Shown piece by piece: positions 9,744 to 17,903 of a DNA stretch of 64,000 nt (position 1 is the first letter of the stretch; each line of letters starts with the position of its first letter). Below the pieces are notes generated by a model, which saw nothing but the letters and a program-made list of their open reading frames with translations, was not told the DNA's origin and did not search any database. The position numbers were made by a program, and so were the translations under genes. This DNA is from Enterococcus pseudoavium NBRC 100491 (GTDB taxonomy: Bacteria > Bacillota > Bacilli > Lactobacillales > Enterococcaceae). The stretch covers positions 37,702-101,701 of the forward strand of contig NZ_BCQF01000007.1 of NCBI RefSeq assembly GCF_001544295.1. Reading direction: 5' to 3'.

Positions 9744-10673
9744 ATGTCAAAAATCGTAATCGCATTAGGTGGAAACGCGTTAGGAAATTCCGCCAATGAA
9801 CAATTAACTAAAGCCGAATTAGCGGCGAAATCAATCGCCGATCTAATCACAGCCGGGCATCATGTGGTGATCGCTCACGGCAATGGCCCGCAAGTCGGCA
9901 AGATTCGTTTAGCTTTTGAAGAAACTAGCCAAACGCCTGAAGACACGATGCCGTTTCCTGAATGTACCGCGATGAGCCAAGGGTACATCGGTTATCATTT
10001 GCAACAAGCGATTGATGAAGAATTAGTCGCCCGGGGTTTAAACGATATTCCGGTGGTTTCGATGTTGACGCAAGTCGTAGTCGATCCACAAGATCCGGCG
10101 TTTACCAATCCAACGAAACCGATTGGGGGCTATTACACCGAAGCGGAAGCCCAAAAATTGATGGCAGAAAGCGACGATGTCTACGTTGAAGATGCCGGTC
10201 GTGGTTGGCGGCGGGTAGTACCTTCACCGAAACCAGTCGATATTTACGAAAAAATCAGTTTACAAACCTTAGTCGACGCGGGGCAAGTCGTGATCGCCTG
10301 TGGTGGAGGAGGCATTCCAGTTATTTATGAAGGCACTCGCTACAAGGGAGTCGATGCTGTAATCGATAAAGATTTTGCGGCAGCTAAAATGGCGGCTTTG
10401 ATCGATGCCGATGTCTTCATTATTTTGACGGCAGTCGATCATGTCTTTGTCAATTTCGGTACCCCAGAGCAAAAAGCACTGGAAACAACTTCAGTGACAG
10501 AGATGAAACAATATATCAGGGAAGATCAATTTGCTCCTGGCAGCATGTTGCCAAAAGTTGAAGCTGCGATTGATTTTGCGGAATCAAAAGCCGGTCGTCA
10601 GGCCATCATTGCTTCTTTGGAACAAGCTTCAGAAGCCGTTAAAGGCAACAGCGGAACGAAGATACAAATCTAA
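9744..10673 (+). CDS. aguC: Carbamate kinase
   Basis: A 309-residue carbamate kinase of the amino acid kinase fold. It converts carbamoyl phosphate plus ADP to ATP, carbon dioxide and ammonia, giving the pathway's energy yield. Visible motifs are IVIALGGNALG at 4-14, GHHVVIAHGNGPQVG near 39-53, and VIACGGGGIPV near 183. TAGGAG precedes the ATG, and the gene starts 9 bases after aguA. It is last in the operon and ends at the terminator at 10672. Confidence 0.96.
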   Translation: MSKIVIALGGNALGNSANEQLTKAELAAKSIADLITAGHHVVIAHGNGPQVGKIRLAFEETSQTPEDTMPFPECTAMSQGYIGYHLQQAIDEELVARGLNDIPVVSMLTQVVVDPQDPAFTNPTKPIGGYYTEAEAQKLMAESDDVYVEDAGRGWRRVVPSPKPVDIYEKISLQTLVDAGQVVIACGGGGIPVIYEGTRYKGVDAVIDKDFAAAKMAALIDADVFIILTAVDHVFVNFGTPEQKALETTSVTEMKQYIREDQFAPGSMLPKVEAAIDFAESKAGRQAIIASLEQASEAVKGNSGTKIQI

Positions 10674-10713
10674 AACTAAAATCCCAGCCTGTTAGGGCTG
10701 AGATTTTAGTTTT
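10672..10713 (+). terminator. Terminator of the agmatine operon
   Basis: A long inverted repeat, AAAACTAAAATC(C)CAGCC with GGGCTGAGATTTTAGTTTT, 18 bp with one bulge. The A/T flanks let it work in both directions, but the leftward gene at 10732 is also served by it. Confidence 0.9.
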
Positions 10714-10731
10714 GACAAGAAGAAAAAAGGG

Positions 10732-11166
10732 TTAGCTTTTCATCTCAGTCAAGACCTTCGCAATGTCTCTCTTGATCAAACTTTGCATGCTTTCTTTAAA
10801 TTGACTGAGATCCAGATTTTCCAATTTTTGGCGAATGAGCGGAGTCATTTCTGGTTTAGCTTCTGTTAAATAAACTAAGTAGGGAATACATTGACGAATA
10901 ATAGGAGCTTTGGAATCATCCAAGATCGCTAAAATTTCTTCAAGATGAGTGTCAATGATATTTTGCGAATCCCAGCGTGCGTTGATCATAAAAAATTTAA
11001 AAGCACGTCCTCGTCCGGAGGGCGTCTCTGCATTAAGGGCAGGCAAGAATGACTCAAGTTTATCCATGTAAATAGGTTCGCCCAGGCATACAGCTTCCAA
11101 TTTTTTGAAAGCCATCAGAGCTTCTTTGGTATCTTTAGCGGTCAAAAGCGTCAACACAGTGTCCAT
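10732..11166 (-). CDS. Small helical (HEAT-like) protein of unknown function
   Basis: A 144-residue cytoplasmic protein made of predicted amphipathic helix pairs (for example residues 13-35, 60-85, 88-107), resembling short HEAT-like solenoid proteins found in Firmicutes. It has no signal, membrane segment or catalytic motif. AAGGAG stands 9 bases before the ATG. The terminator at 11196 separates it from the PBP gene upstream. Function unknown. Confidence 0.7.
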   Translation of the reverse strand: MDTVLTLLTAKDTKEALMAFKKLEAVCLGEPIYMDKLESFLPALNAETPSGRGRAFKFFMINARWDSQNIIDTHLEEILAILDDSKAPIIRQCIPYLVYLTEAKPEMTPLIRQKLENLDLSQFKESMQSLIKRDIAKVLTEMKS

Positions 11167-11195
11167 TAAAACACTCCTTTTCTTCTTATTATAAT

Positions 11196-11226
11196 AAAAC
11201 AGTCGCCAACTTGGCGACTGTTTTTG
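11196..11226 (-). terminator. Terminator of the class A PBP gene
   Basis: ACAGTCGCCAA and its complement form an 11-bp stem around two bases, flanked by A and T runs, immediately after the PBP stop codon. Confidence 0.88.
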
Positions 11227-11227
11227 T

Positions 11228-13789
11228 TTAATCTTTTTTCTCTGCTTCTAATTGTTTTTTCAACTCACTGATTTGTTTGTCGAGATCTTTGCTTTGGTCT
11301 TCGACGTCTTGAATCTGGTCATTGATCGAATTCAACTCGGCATTTCTGGCAGCTTTTTCGTGAGCGTATTCCGCTTCTTTATTGCGATATACGTTTGTAT
11401 ATTGGTCAGAAAGTGTTCCGCCCGTTGGTTCGACTTGCTGGACTAAGGCGAAAACTTGCTGAGCATACTGGTCAAAGGTTTGCCAATTGTCTTGCGTATC
11501 CGTGACGATCAGTTCAAATTGACTCAAACTGTCGATTCGATCGGAAATCAATTGATTACTGAAGGTCGATGCTTCTTCGACCATTGGCGTATTCAATTTG
11601 GCTATGGTTAATTGATTGGCTTTTTCCTTGGCTAACGTATCAATCTTAGCAGTTGCCGTCTGCAAAGCTTCTTGGCGGGCCGCTAGAACTTGTTTCGTTT
11701 GACTGGAGCGGGTAACCAATTGATTGCCTGATTTTTGGACCGACGCGGGCATTTGGAAATCAACATCTTCTTTGCCATTATTTAAAAGATCCATCGTTTG
11801 TTTGAAGATTTCCTTGGTCGCTTGCCCGACGCTGGCGTTGTCTTGCGGCTGCGGCGTATCATCGCCGGCCCAGACGGCAACGGTATAGTAAGGTGTCGCG
11901 CCCACGGTCCAGAGATCTTTGGCTTCGTCAGTCGTACCGGTTTTGACGGCCCAATATTGATTGTGAGCCAAGTTAAGTCCGCTAGCAGTTCCATCGGTAT
12001 TTTGATGGACCGCCTTCATCGTATCGATCGTTAAATAAGCAGCATCATCGCTGTAAACTTTTTGTTGTGCGCTATCGTTTTGGGAGAAGATTTCTTGCCC
12101 AGTGTCTCTGCGCTTGATTGTTTGGATATTTGACGGTGCGCGATAGTTTCCTTGGTTGACCAAGGTGGCAATCCCGCTAGCCATTTCCTGAGTAGTCGCG
12201 CCGTAGGTCATTCCGCCGACGGCAATGATCGGATTGTCATCTTGAACGTCCAGTCCGGTAAATTGCATTTGAGCCAGCGGTTGATAGACTGGTTCTTTTG
12301 TGGCTTCACGATTTTCATCGGCTAATTTGTACGCCACTACGTTGGAGGAAATCGCTAAAGCATTACGCAATGTTAAAAGACCTTTGGAACCATTATAAAC
12401 ATTGTTTGGATAGGTATTGTTTAAGCGATCATCGGAGACCGTACTATTTTCCAACAAACCACGTTCATAGGCGGGGGCGTAAGCTACCAATGGCTTGATT
12501 GCAGACCCCGGTTGACGAAGGGAAAGGAAAGCGCGATTGTAATAATTGCCTTCTTCGCCCCGACCGCCGATACTAGCAACGACATTTCCCGTTTGATTAT
12601 CGATGACGGTCATCGCCGCTTGTTTTGTGTAAAAATTATTGTCGCCTCGATCTTGCCAAGCATTCATCACGTTGCTGACAATACCTTGCAATTGATCGTG
12701 CATGGCAGGATCGATATTGGTGCTGATTTGATACCCGCCGGAAAGGATCCGTTGATAGACTTTATTATAGGCGGTTTTATATTCTTTATTGTAGCGATCT
12801 TCTTCTTCCTTAGAATCGAACTGGTATTGGAAGCGGAAATCTTGTTGGCCCATCAAGACTTTCGTCGCTGAATCGACCGCTAAAGCCACTTCATGATTGT
12901 CTAATTGGTTATTGAGAGCATTGCTGTGGATCTTGGCGGTAAAATCATCAGCCACGGCTTGATCGTATTGCTCTTTAGTGATATAGCCTTGAGCATTCAT
13001 CTCTTCTAAGATCAATTTAGCCCGTTTTAGCGCGTTGGCTTTTTCAGTGGTGGGATCAAAAATCCCTGGATTGTTGGTGATCCCAACCAAAGTCGCTTTT
13101 TCCAGCAGGCTCGTATCGTTGATCGATTTGCCGAAGTAGACTTTGGCCGCCGCATTGATTCCATAGGCCCCATGACCGAAGTAAACATTGTTCAAATAAT
13201 ATTCCAAAATTTGGTGTTTGCTGAATTTTTTTTCTAAGGCTTGCGCCATCACCATCTCTTCGATCTTCCGAGAGATAGAAACTTCGGGTGTTAGATAAAT
13301 ATTTTTGACCAGCTGTTGAGTAATTGTGGAGGCGCCCCGTACCCCGCGACCAAGTGCCGCATTCAATGCGACCGTCAGCAAGCCTTGCGTATCGACACCG
13401 TGATGTTCGTAAAAACGTTTATCTTCAATCGAAATCAACGCTTGGGAAACAAGGGGGTCCATCTTATCGTATGTTAAGTAGTCTCGCTCTTGCGTCTTCA
13501 GTTCTTTGATGACTTGACCATCTTTATCTAAAATCGTCGTCGGATGATGTTGCTTGAAGTCACTTTCTTGAATCGTAGCGGCGTGTTCTTCACCGGCATC
13601 GATCGCGGCCGTGACTTCTTTGCCATATGTTTGGAAGAAGAAAACGGTCCCTGCAATCACCAGCGCAAGCAGTACCGCTAAGATGCTTAGTGAGATCTTG
13701 GTTGATTTTGCCAGTTTAGGCAATTTCTTAGGAGCGCCTTTCGCGCTGTTTGTTTTTTTAGTTTCATGTCGTTCTTGTCTTTTTGCCAT
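11228..13789 (-). CDS. Class A penicillin-binding protein (PBP1A/2A family)
   Basis: An 853-residue bifunctional peptidoglycan synthase: a basic N-terminus, a membrane anchor at about 32-52, a GT51 glycosyltransferase domain with EDKRFYEHHGVD near 122 and GASTITQQLVKN near 156, and a transpeptidase domain with PGSAIK (active serine), SSN and VKTGTT motifs. After the transpeptidase there are about 180 extra residues ending in a Lys/Glu-rich coiled coil, outside the two catalytic domains. It polymerises and cross-links the cell wall on the outer membrane face. The ATG at 13789 is preferred over an upstream extension to 13861 because AGGAT-like pairing and the MAKRQ start fit. It is divergent from the gene at 13973. 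Confidence 0.93.
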   Translation of the reverse strand: MAKRQERHETKKTNSAKGAPKKLPKLAKSTKISLSILAVLLALVIAGTVFFFQTYGKEVTAAIDAGEEHAATIQESDFKQHHPTTILDKDGQVIKELKTQERDYLTYDKMDPLVSQALISIEDKRFYEHHGVDTQGLLTVALNAALGRGVRGASTITQQLVKNIYLTPEVSISRKIEEMVMAQALEKKFSKHQILEYYLNNVYFGHGAYGINAAAKVYFGKSINDTSLLEKATLVGITNNPGIFDPTTEKANALKRAKLILEEMNAQGYITKEQYDQAVADDFTAKIHSNALNNQLDNHEVALAVDSATKVLMGQQDFRFQYQFDSKEEEDRYNKEYKTAYNKVYQRILSGGYQISTNIDPAMHDQLQGIVSNVMNAWQDRGDNNFYTKQAAMTVIDNQTGNVVASIGGRGEEGNYYNRAFLSLRQPGSAIKPLVAYAPAYERGLLENSTVSDDRLNNTYPNNVYNGSKGLLTLRNALAISSNVVAYKLADENREATKEPVYQPLAQMQFTGLDVQDDNPIIAVGGMTYGATTQEMASGIATLVNQGNYRAPSNIQTIKRRDTGQEIFSQNDSAQQKVYSDDAAYLTIDTMKAVHQNTDGTASGLNLAHNQYWAVKTGTTDEAKDLWTVGATPYYTVAVWAGDDTPQPQDNASVGQATKEIFKQTMDLLNNGKEDVDFQMPASVQKSGNQLVTRSSQTKQVLAARQEALQTATAKIDTLAKEKANQLTIAKLNTPMVEEASTFSNQLISDRIDSLSQFELIVTDTQDNWQTFDQYAQQVFALVQQVEPTGGTLSDQYTNVYRNKEAEYAHEKAARNAELNSINDQIQDVEDQSKDLDKQISELKKQLEAEKKD

Positions 13790-13972
13790 ATCCTGCCTAT
13801 CCTTATTGAAATCATTTCCTCTAGTGTAATAGAAAATGACTCGAATAACTATCCAATTCATATTTTTGCAAGAAAAAATTTAGATTATTTCATAAAAATA
13901 AGTGTTTATTCATTAGAAATACTTGACGCTCGAATAATTTGTCGCCACAATATAGTGGAGACGAGGTGACCT

Positions 13973-14926
13973 ATGAACACAACAAAAAAATGGCTGATTT
14001 TTTGGGGAATTTTAGCTGCCCTTTTTTTAGGGACGATTGCCGTCGTATTAAGTGGGAATTTTCCGCAGTTTACGCTACCCTTCAGTGTTTTTGCCAGTGA
14101 TAATAAAGCAGTTAAAAAGGAAGAATTACCGAAGCTAACCGTGCTGCCCTTAAAAGATGTCAATGACCAACGCTTATTGACCGAGCAAGTTGAAAAAGTC
14201 GAGGCGCTGAATCAGGCTCTTGAAGCAGACGATCGGTTTGTTAGCTCGCAGGCGCTGGCTATGGCGATTGAAAAAATTTACGGTCCAGCCCAGACTGAAA
14301 AAAATATTTTTGATCTTTATCGTAAAATTTATCCGATGGTGAGTTCCGAAGAAAACGGGTTTGTCAGTGTCAGTGTGCTAGGTTTTGGTCAGCGGTTAAT
14401 GGACGACCAGCCAGTGATGACCCAGCGGCAAGTCTGGAGCTTCACGGATACTACGGGAACGCGGCACGATTATACGATTAGTTTGAGCTTTACTACAGAT
14501 AAGCTCGTTCAATTAACGGCTGAAGATGGAGCGGAAGTGAAGTCCGTCATCACTCAGTCCGATACGTATTTAGATAAGACAGCTGATTTTGAGACGGCGT
14601 GGACAGAACTTAACCGGCGTGGCACCGATACGCAACTGTATCGTCAAATGAAAAAAGGTGGTATGGATCGCCAGCAGACAGAATTCAAGGCGCTGGAAAA
14701 AAGTCTGAATATCACCGATCCCAGCGGTTTCTTTGACTTATTTGAGGCGACTCGCGGAGATCTTTCCCATGCGTATCTGGCGGGTTTTTATCACACCAAT
14801 ACGCCGACGGATGGTCAATCCGATTATTATTTCCGCGTGCCGACTTCCCCGACCAAGGTGGCCGAATTCACAGTGGTTTATGATCGCTTGCAGCAAAAGA
14901 TTCTTTCAATCAATCAGCGTTCCTAA
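13973..14926 (+). CDS. Membrane-anchored extracytoplasmic protein, unknown
   Basis: A 317-residue protein with one hydrophobic segment at about 8-28 (signal anchor or uncleaved signal), followed by a soluble mixed alpha/beta part containing many short charged stretches. There is no lipobox, LPXTG or recognised domain. GAGGTG is 6 bases before the ATG. It faces away from the class A PBP gene and shares a 183-bp promoter region with it, which allows but does not prove a cell-wall role. Confidence 0.65.
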   Translation: MNTTKKWLIFWGILAALFLGTIAVVLSGNFPQFTLPFSVFASDNKAVKKEELPKLTVLPLKDVNDQRLLTEQVEKVEALNQALEADDRFVSSQALAMAIEKIYGPAQTEKNIFDLYRKIYPMVSSEENGFVSVSVLGFGQRLMDDQPVMTQRQVWSFTDTTGTRHDYTISLSFTTDKLVQLTAEDGAEVKSVITQSDTYLDKTADFETAWTELNRRGTDTQLYRQMKKGGMDRQQTEFKALEKSLNITDPSGFFDLFEATRGDLSHAYLAGFYHTNTPTDGQSDYYFRVPTSPTKVAEFTVVYDRLQQKILSINQRS

Positions 14927-14936
14927 AAATATGTGC

Positions 14937-14969
14937 AAGGCGAGGCATTTTTTGCTTCGTCTTTTTTGG
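14937..14969 (+). terminator. Rho-independent terminator
   Basis: AGGCGAGGCA pairs with TGCTTCGTCT through two G-T pairs across a T-rich loop, followed by TTTTTT. It ends the gene at 13973. Confidence 0.75.
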
Positions 14970-14997
14970 CGTGTCTAAGGCGGGCAAAGAGCCACAA

Positions 14998-15345
14998 TCC
15001 GTTTATTAAATAGAATATTAAATAAACGGAAGGTTCACTTTATTGCAAAAATTTTTCATCATAATTCAAAGATAATCTTTGAAATTTGATGGAATATAGA
15101 TAAAAATCATAAAAATTGTTATATTCGAGATAACAGGAAAATAGTTGAGGAATCTGCTGATTGCGTTGCTATCTGACTAAATTAGTTTGCAGATTTCTTG
15201 AAAGGGGGTGAGCTATGAATACCTGATTTCTGTTTTTGGCCAAAAACATTCTTCACAAAATAAACTGAAAAAGTTGTTTCGATTAATTAAGGGACGTTTA
15301 TTTGGTATGGATTTTTTTACGGGTTAAACAGAAAAGGAGAAAAGA
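14998..15345 (+). promoter_or_regulatory. Long structured leader before the Cys/His-rich protein gene
   Basis: There are two inverted repeats. TCCGTTTATT pairs with AATAAACGGA at 14998-15030, and GAATCTGC at 15150-15157 pairs with GCAGATTTC at 15189-15197. A strong ribosome-binding-like GAAAGGGGG at 15200-15208 follows, leading to ATG 15215, which reads only Met-Asn-Thr then stop. In another frame a GTG at 15208 opens 39 codons to 15327. No known riboswitch was recognised. The length and structure suggest control of the downstream gene, but that is inference. Confidence 0.4.
15208..15327 (+). CDS. Possible 39-residue basic amphipathic leader peptide
   Basis: A short frame begins at GTG 15208 and ends 18 bases before the next gene. 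Its middle is cationic and amphipathic (NKLKKLFRLIKGRLFG). The difficulty is the start: the purine-rich GAAAGGGG touches the GTG with almost no spacer, whereas its ideal spacing points to ATG 15215, which codes for three residues only. It may be a true peptide, a remnant, or chance. Confidence 0.25.
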   Translation: MSYEYLISVFGQKHSSQNKLKKLFRLIKGRLFGMDFFTG

Positions 15346-17205
15346 ATGAAAAGTAAATGGGGGAAAAAAATAAAGGGAATCATGTCACTGGTGATGCTGC
15401 TGGGGATGACATTCTCTTCGTTAGGGGGCGTAGCGCAAGTTTTTGCTGCTGATCAGGCGGTTCCTGCTAATTTGACCGTAGAGCATAATGCTACACAAAA
15501 ATGGTCAGAAATTAAGTTTGATAAAGTAGACAAGGCCGAAAATTATTATATTTATCGGGCGGAAGAGATAGACGGTGAGTATCAACGAGTTCAAACAACC
15601 AAGGATACCCATACCGCCGATCCTTACATGGATGCCAAGGTCAACGGAACACTTAAGGCTGATTATCTTTACTATTATAAAGTTTCAGCCGTGGTCGAAG
15701 GTCAAGAACAAGCGGCCACCGAACCAGTCGCCAATCAGGATGTTCTTAAAGAAGTGGGTGATTCTAAAGAAGCTGAGCGTGAGACGACTGAAACAAGTAA
15801 GACAGCACAAGACTCTGGGGCAGTAGCCAGCGCGTATTGTGCGCCAACAACGAAACACAAAACCAGCTGTGATGGGAAACATAGCGGTTCGTCTTGTAAT
15901 GACAACAATAAGCATGGCCAATACTGTGATAAAAAACACAGTAGTTGGCGAGGCTGCAACGAAAATAATTGGAAACATACGGATAATTGTGACAAAAAAC
16001 ACAGTGGCAAAAACTGCAACAACAACAATTGCAAACATGATGAAAACTGCGACAAAAATCATAATGGCGGCAACTGTAATGACAATAAATGGCAACACAA
16101 ACCCGATTGTGATGAAAAACATAACGGGCACGGTTGCAACGACAACTGGAAACACGATGAAGACTGTGACAAAAAACATAGTGATAAAAACTGCAATCAA
16201 AACAACTACAAAGAAAAATGGGATGCTGTTAAATCGGTTTGCATCACGGAGACTCAACACCATTGGTTAGGTCTTTCATGGGAATCCAAAGGTGCAGATG
16301 CCGAATATAAAATTTATCGGAGCACGAGCAAGTGTAACGATTACCACTCAAGTTCCTTCAAAGAGATCGCAACGGTTAAAGGGAAAACCAGTTACAATGA
16401 TCTCAAATTGAACCACAATACAACTTATTGCTACAAAGTCATGGTGAAACGTCCAAAAGCAACGCCTTCTTACACGATTGAAACTGTTAGCAGTGGGAAC
16501 ATCAGTAAATTTACGGTTTGCGCAACGACGTTGAATCCATGTATCAAAGCCAAGGCCGTTTCCGAAAGAGCGATCCAAGTTTCTTGGACGAATACGAAGA
16601 GCGATAACGCAGCTACGCGTTATGCTACCAGCTACACGTTATATCGCAGTACGACCAATAATATCAATCAGGCGACTGCGATTCAGGTCACTGGTAAACA
16701 AGAGGGTTCGGAAATGACTTACCAAGATAATTGCTTGAATCCGTGCACCACGTACTATTACTGGGTAAAAGCTAATTATGGTCAATGGAGCAGCTGGGTC
16801 AGCCTTCAATGGGGATCAGCTTGTGCAACGACCCTTAAGAAGAAAGAAATCGGAACCGATTTAAAAGGCTGTATCCAAAATCAGTTGAGCTGCGGTCGTC
16901 CGACGCGTTACTATGGCGCACAAATTTTCTTAGGAACGCAAAAACCGACAGAATACACGAAAGTTCGTGTGTATCGCAAAACGGGCGGTTGTGGTTATGG
17001 CGCAGCCTATAAAACCATCGATGTTCGTTATGCGAAATGTATGAATGGTTCTTTTGGGAAAGGCTATTACTTGGATTATTCATTAAGTAAAGTCTGCTTA
17101 CCAAAAGGCACCCATTACTTCGCGATTCAAGCGGTGGGTTCAGATTGCGGCAAAGAAATTACGGGACCAATCAAGGAAATCGGCTGTGTCACCGTCAAAT
17201 GTTAA
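15346..17205 (+). CDS. Secreted Cys/His-rich repeat protein with FN3-like domains
   Basis: A 619-residue exported protein. A signal peptide spans 1-34 (cleavage near VFA-AD). Residues 38-130 look like a fibronectin type III-like domain. Residues 165-285 hold six tandem units of 19-21 residues, beginning at about 175, 194, 215, 235, 255 and 274, with consensus C-D-x-K-H-x(3-5)-C-N-x-N-x(1-2)-K-H. Three further beta-rich FN3-like domains follow to the C-terminus, each carrying Cys pairs. I count 30 cysteines in the mature protein, which is exceptional for a Firmicute surface protein. There is no LPXTG motif, transmembrane tail or LysM. AAAGGAG precedes the ATG. The repeats could bind a metal such as zinc or copper, or be disulfide-locked; neither is proven. 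Confidence 0.85.
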   Translation: MKSKWGKKIKGIMSLVMLLGMTFSSLGGVAQVFAADQAVPANLTVEHNATQKWSEIKFDKVDKAENYYIYRAEEIDGEYQRVQTTKDTHTADPYMDAKVNGTLKADYLYYYKVSAVVEGQEQAATEPVANQDVLKEVGDSKEAERETTETSKTAQDSGAVASAYCAPTTKHKTSCDGKHSGSSCNDNNKHGQYCDKKHSSWRGCNENNWKHTDNCDKKHSGKNCNNNNCKHDENCDKNHNGGNCNDNKWQHKPDCDEKHNGHGCNDNWKHDEDCDKKHSDKNCNQNNYKEKWDAVKSVCITETQHHWLGLSWESKGADAEYKIYRSTSKCNDYHSSSFKEIATVKGKTSYNDLKLNHNTTYCYKVMVKRPKATPSYTIETVSSGNISKFTVCATTLNPCIKAKAVSERAIQVSWTNTKSDNAATRYATSYTLYRSTTNNINQATAIQVTGKQEGSEMTYQDNCLNPCTTYYYWVKANYGQWSSWVSLQWGSACATTLKKKEIGTDLKGCIQNQLSCGRPTRYYGAQIFLGTQKPTEYTKVRVYRKTGGCGYGAAYKTIDVRYAKCMNGSFGKGYYLDYSLSKVCLPKGTHYFAIQAVGSDCGKEITGPIKEIGCVTVKC

Positions 17206-17253
17206 CAAAATAGTCCGTTAACGGCTAACGTTTCAATTGGACAAGATCGTTCC

Positions 17254-17295
17254 AAAAAGGAGGTCTGACAAAATTTTTGTCAGACCTCCTTTTTC
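17254..17295 (+). terminator. Bidirectional terminator, GACAA/TTGTC family
   Basis: A perfect 18-bp stem with arms AAAAAGGAGGTCTGACAA and the complement around about 5 bases, between convergent genes ending at 17205 and 17311. Confidence 0.93.
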
Positions 17296-17310
17296 TGAAT
17301 GAACAACCGA

Positions 17311-17847
17311 TTAATCGATAAAAATTGCTTCATGACCAGTATAGGGCAAGAATTTTTCGAACAAGTCAGCCGTTTTTAATTTCATATAATTGGTAACCGA
17401 ACCGGAGCTGCAGCCATACCATTCACGGTCGGCCACCGATTGATCAAAAACCAGTTGGATCTCGTGTTCTGGGTCTAATAACAAGCCAAAAATGGTTGCC
17501 GCCCCAGGAATTACGCCTAGCCGTTCTTTCAATAAATCAGCCGAAGCAAACGATACCCGCGGAATCGCTAATTTCTTGCCGAATTCTTTCGTAACGAATT
17601 TGAAATCGGCCGGAGTAATGTAGAGATAGAACTTTGTTTTCTTTTGGTTGCATAAGAAAATCGTTTTGACGACTTCGATTCCTAAACGCTGATCGATGTC
17701 GATACAATCCTCCATCGTCAGTGCTTCACCGGTGGCGACTTGATGAAAAGAAATCGCTAATTTTTCCAAGACAGCATACGTTTTTGCTTCTAATTCGGAA
17801 CCAAACTCCGTTGGGGGAGTCGTAGACATTTCACTAACGTAAACCAT
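17311..17847 (-). CDS. YbaK/ProX-type prolyl-tRNA editing protein
   Basis: A 178-residue protein of the YbaK/aa-tRNA deacylase fold, closest in arrangement to ProX (ProXp-ala), which removes alanine mischarged on tRNA-Pro. Supporting stretches are FLCNQKKTKFYLYITPAD near 65-82, the PRVSFASADLLKERLGVIPGAAT block near 96-118 with the family glycines, and a C-terminal VADREWYGCSSGS. AGGAGG stands 6 bases before the ATG. It is monocistronic as far as can be seen. Confidence 0.85.
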   Translation of the reverse strand: MVYVSEMSTTPPTEFGSELEAKTYAVLEKLAISFHQVATGEALTMEDCIDIDQRLGIEVVKTIFLCNQKKTKFYLYITPADFKFVTKEFGKKLAIPRVSFASADLLKERLGVIPGAATIFGLLLDPEHEIQLVFDQSVADREWYGCSSGSVTNYMKLKTADLFEKFLPYTGHEAIFID

Positions 17848-17903
17848 AACAGCCTCCTTTGGATTTGTGATAAATACTACAATACGTGTTTTTTAGCAAT
17901 TTA

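Noticed and set aside
12512..12871. Rightward frame of 119 codons inside the PBP gene
   Set aside because: It is antisense to the transpeptidase domain and its hydrophobic composition reflects the complement.
15685..16263. Long leftward frame of 192 codons opposite the Cys/His repeats
   Set aside because: It is antisense to a well-supported gene with signal peptide and ribosome site, has low-complexity Val/Phe/Ile composition produced by the complement of Lys/Asn/His codons, and has no site of its own.
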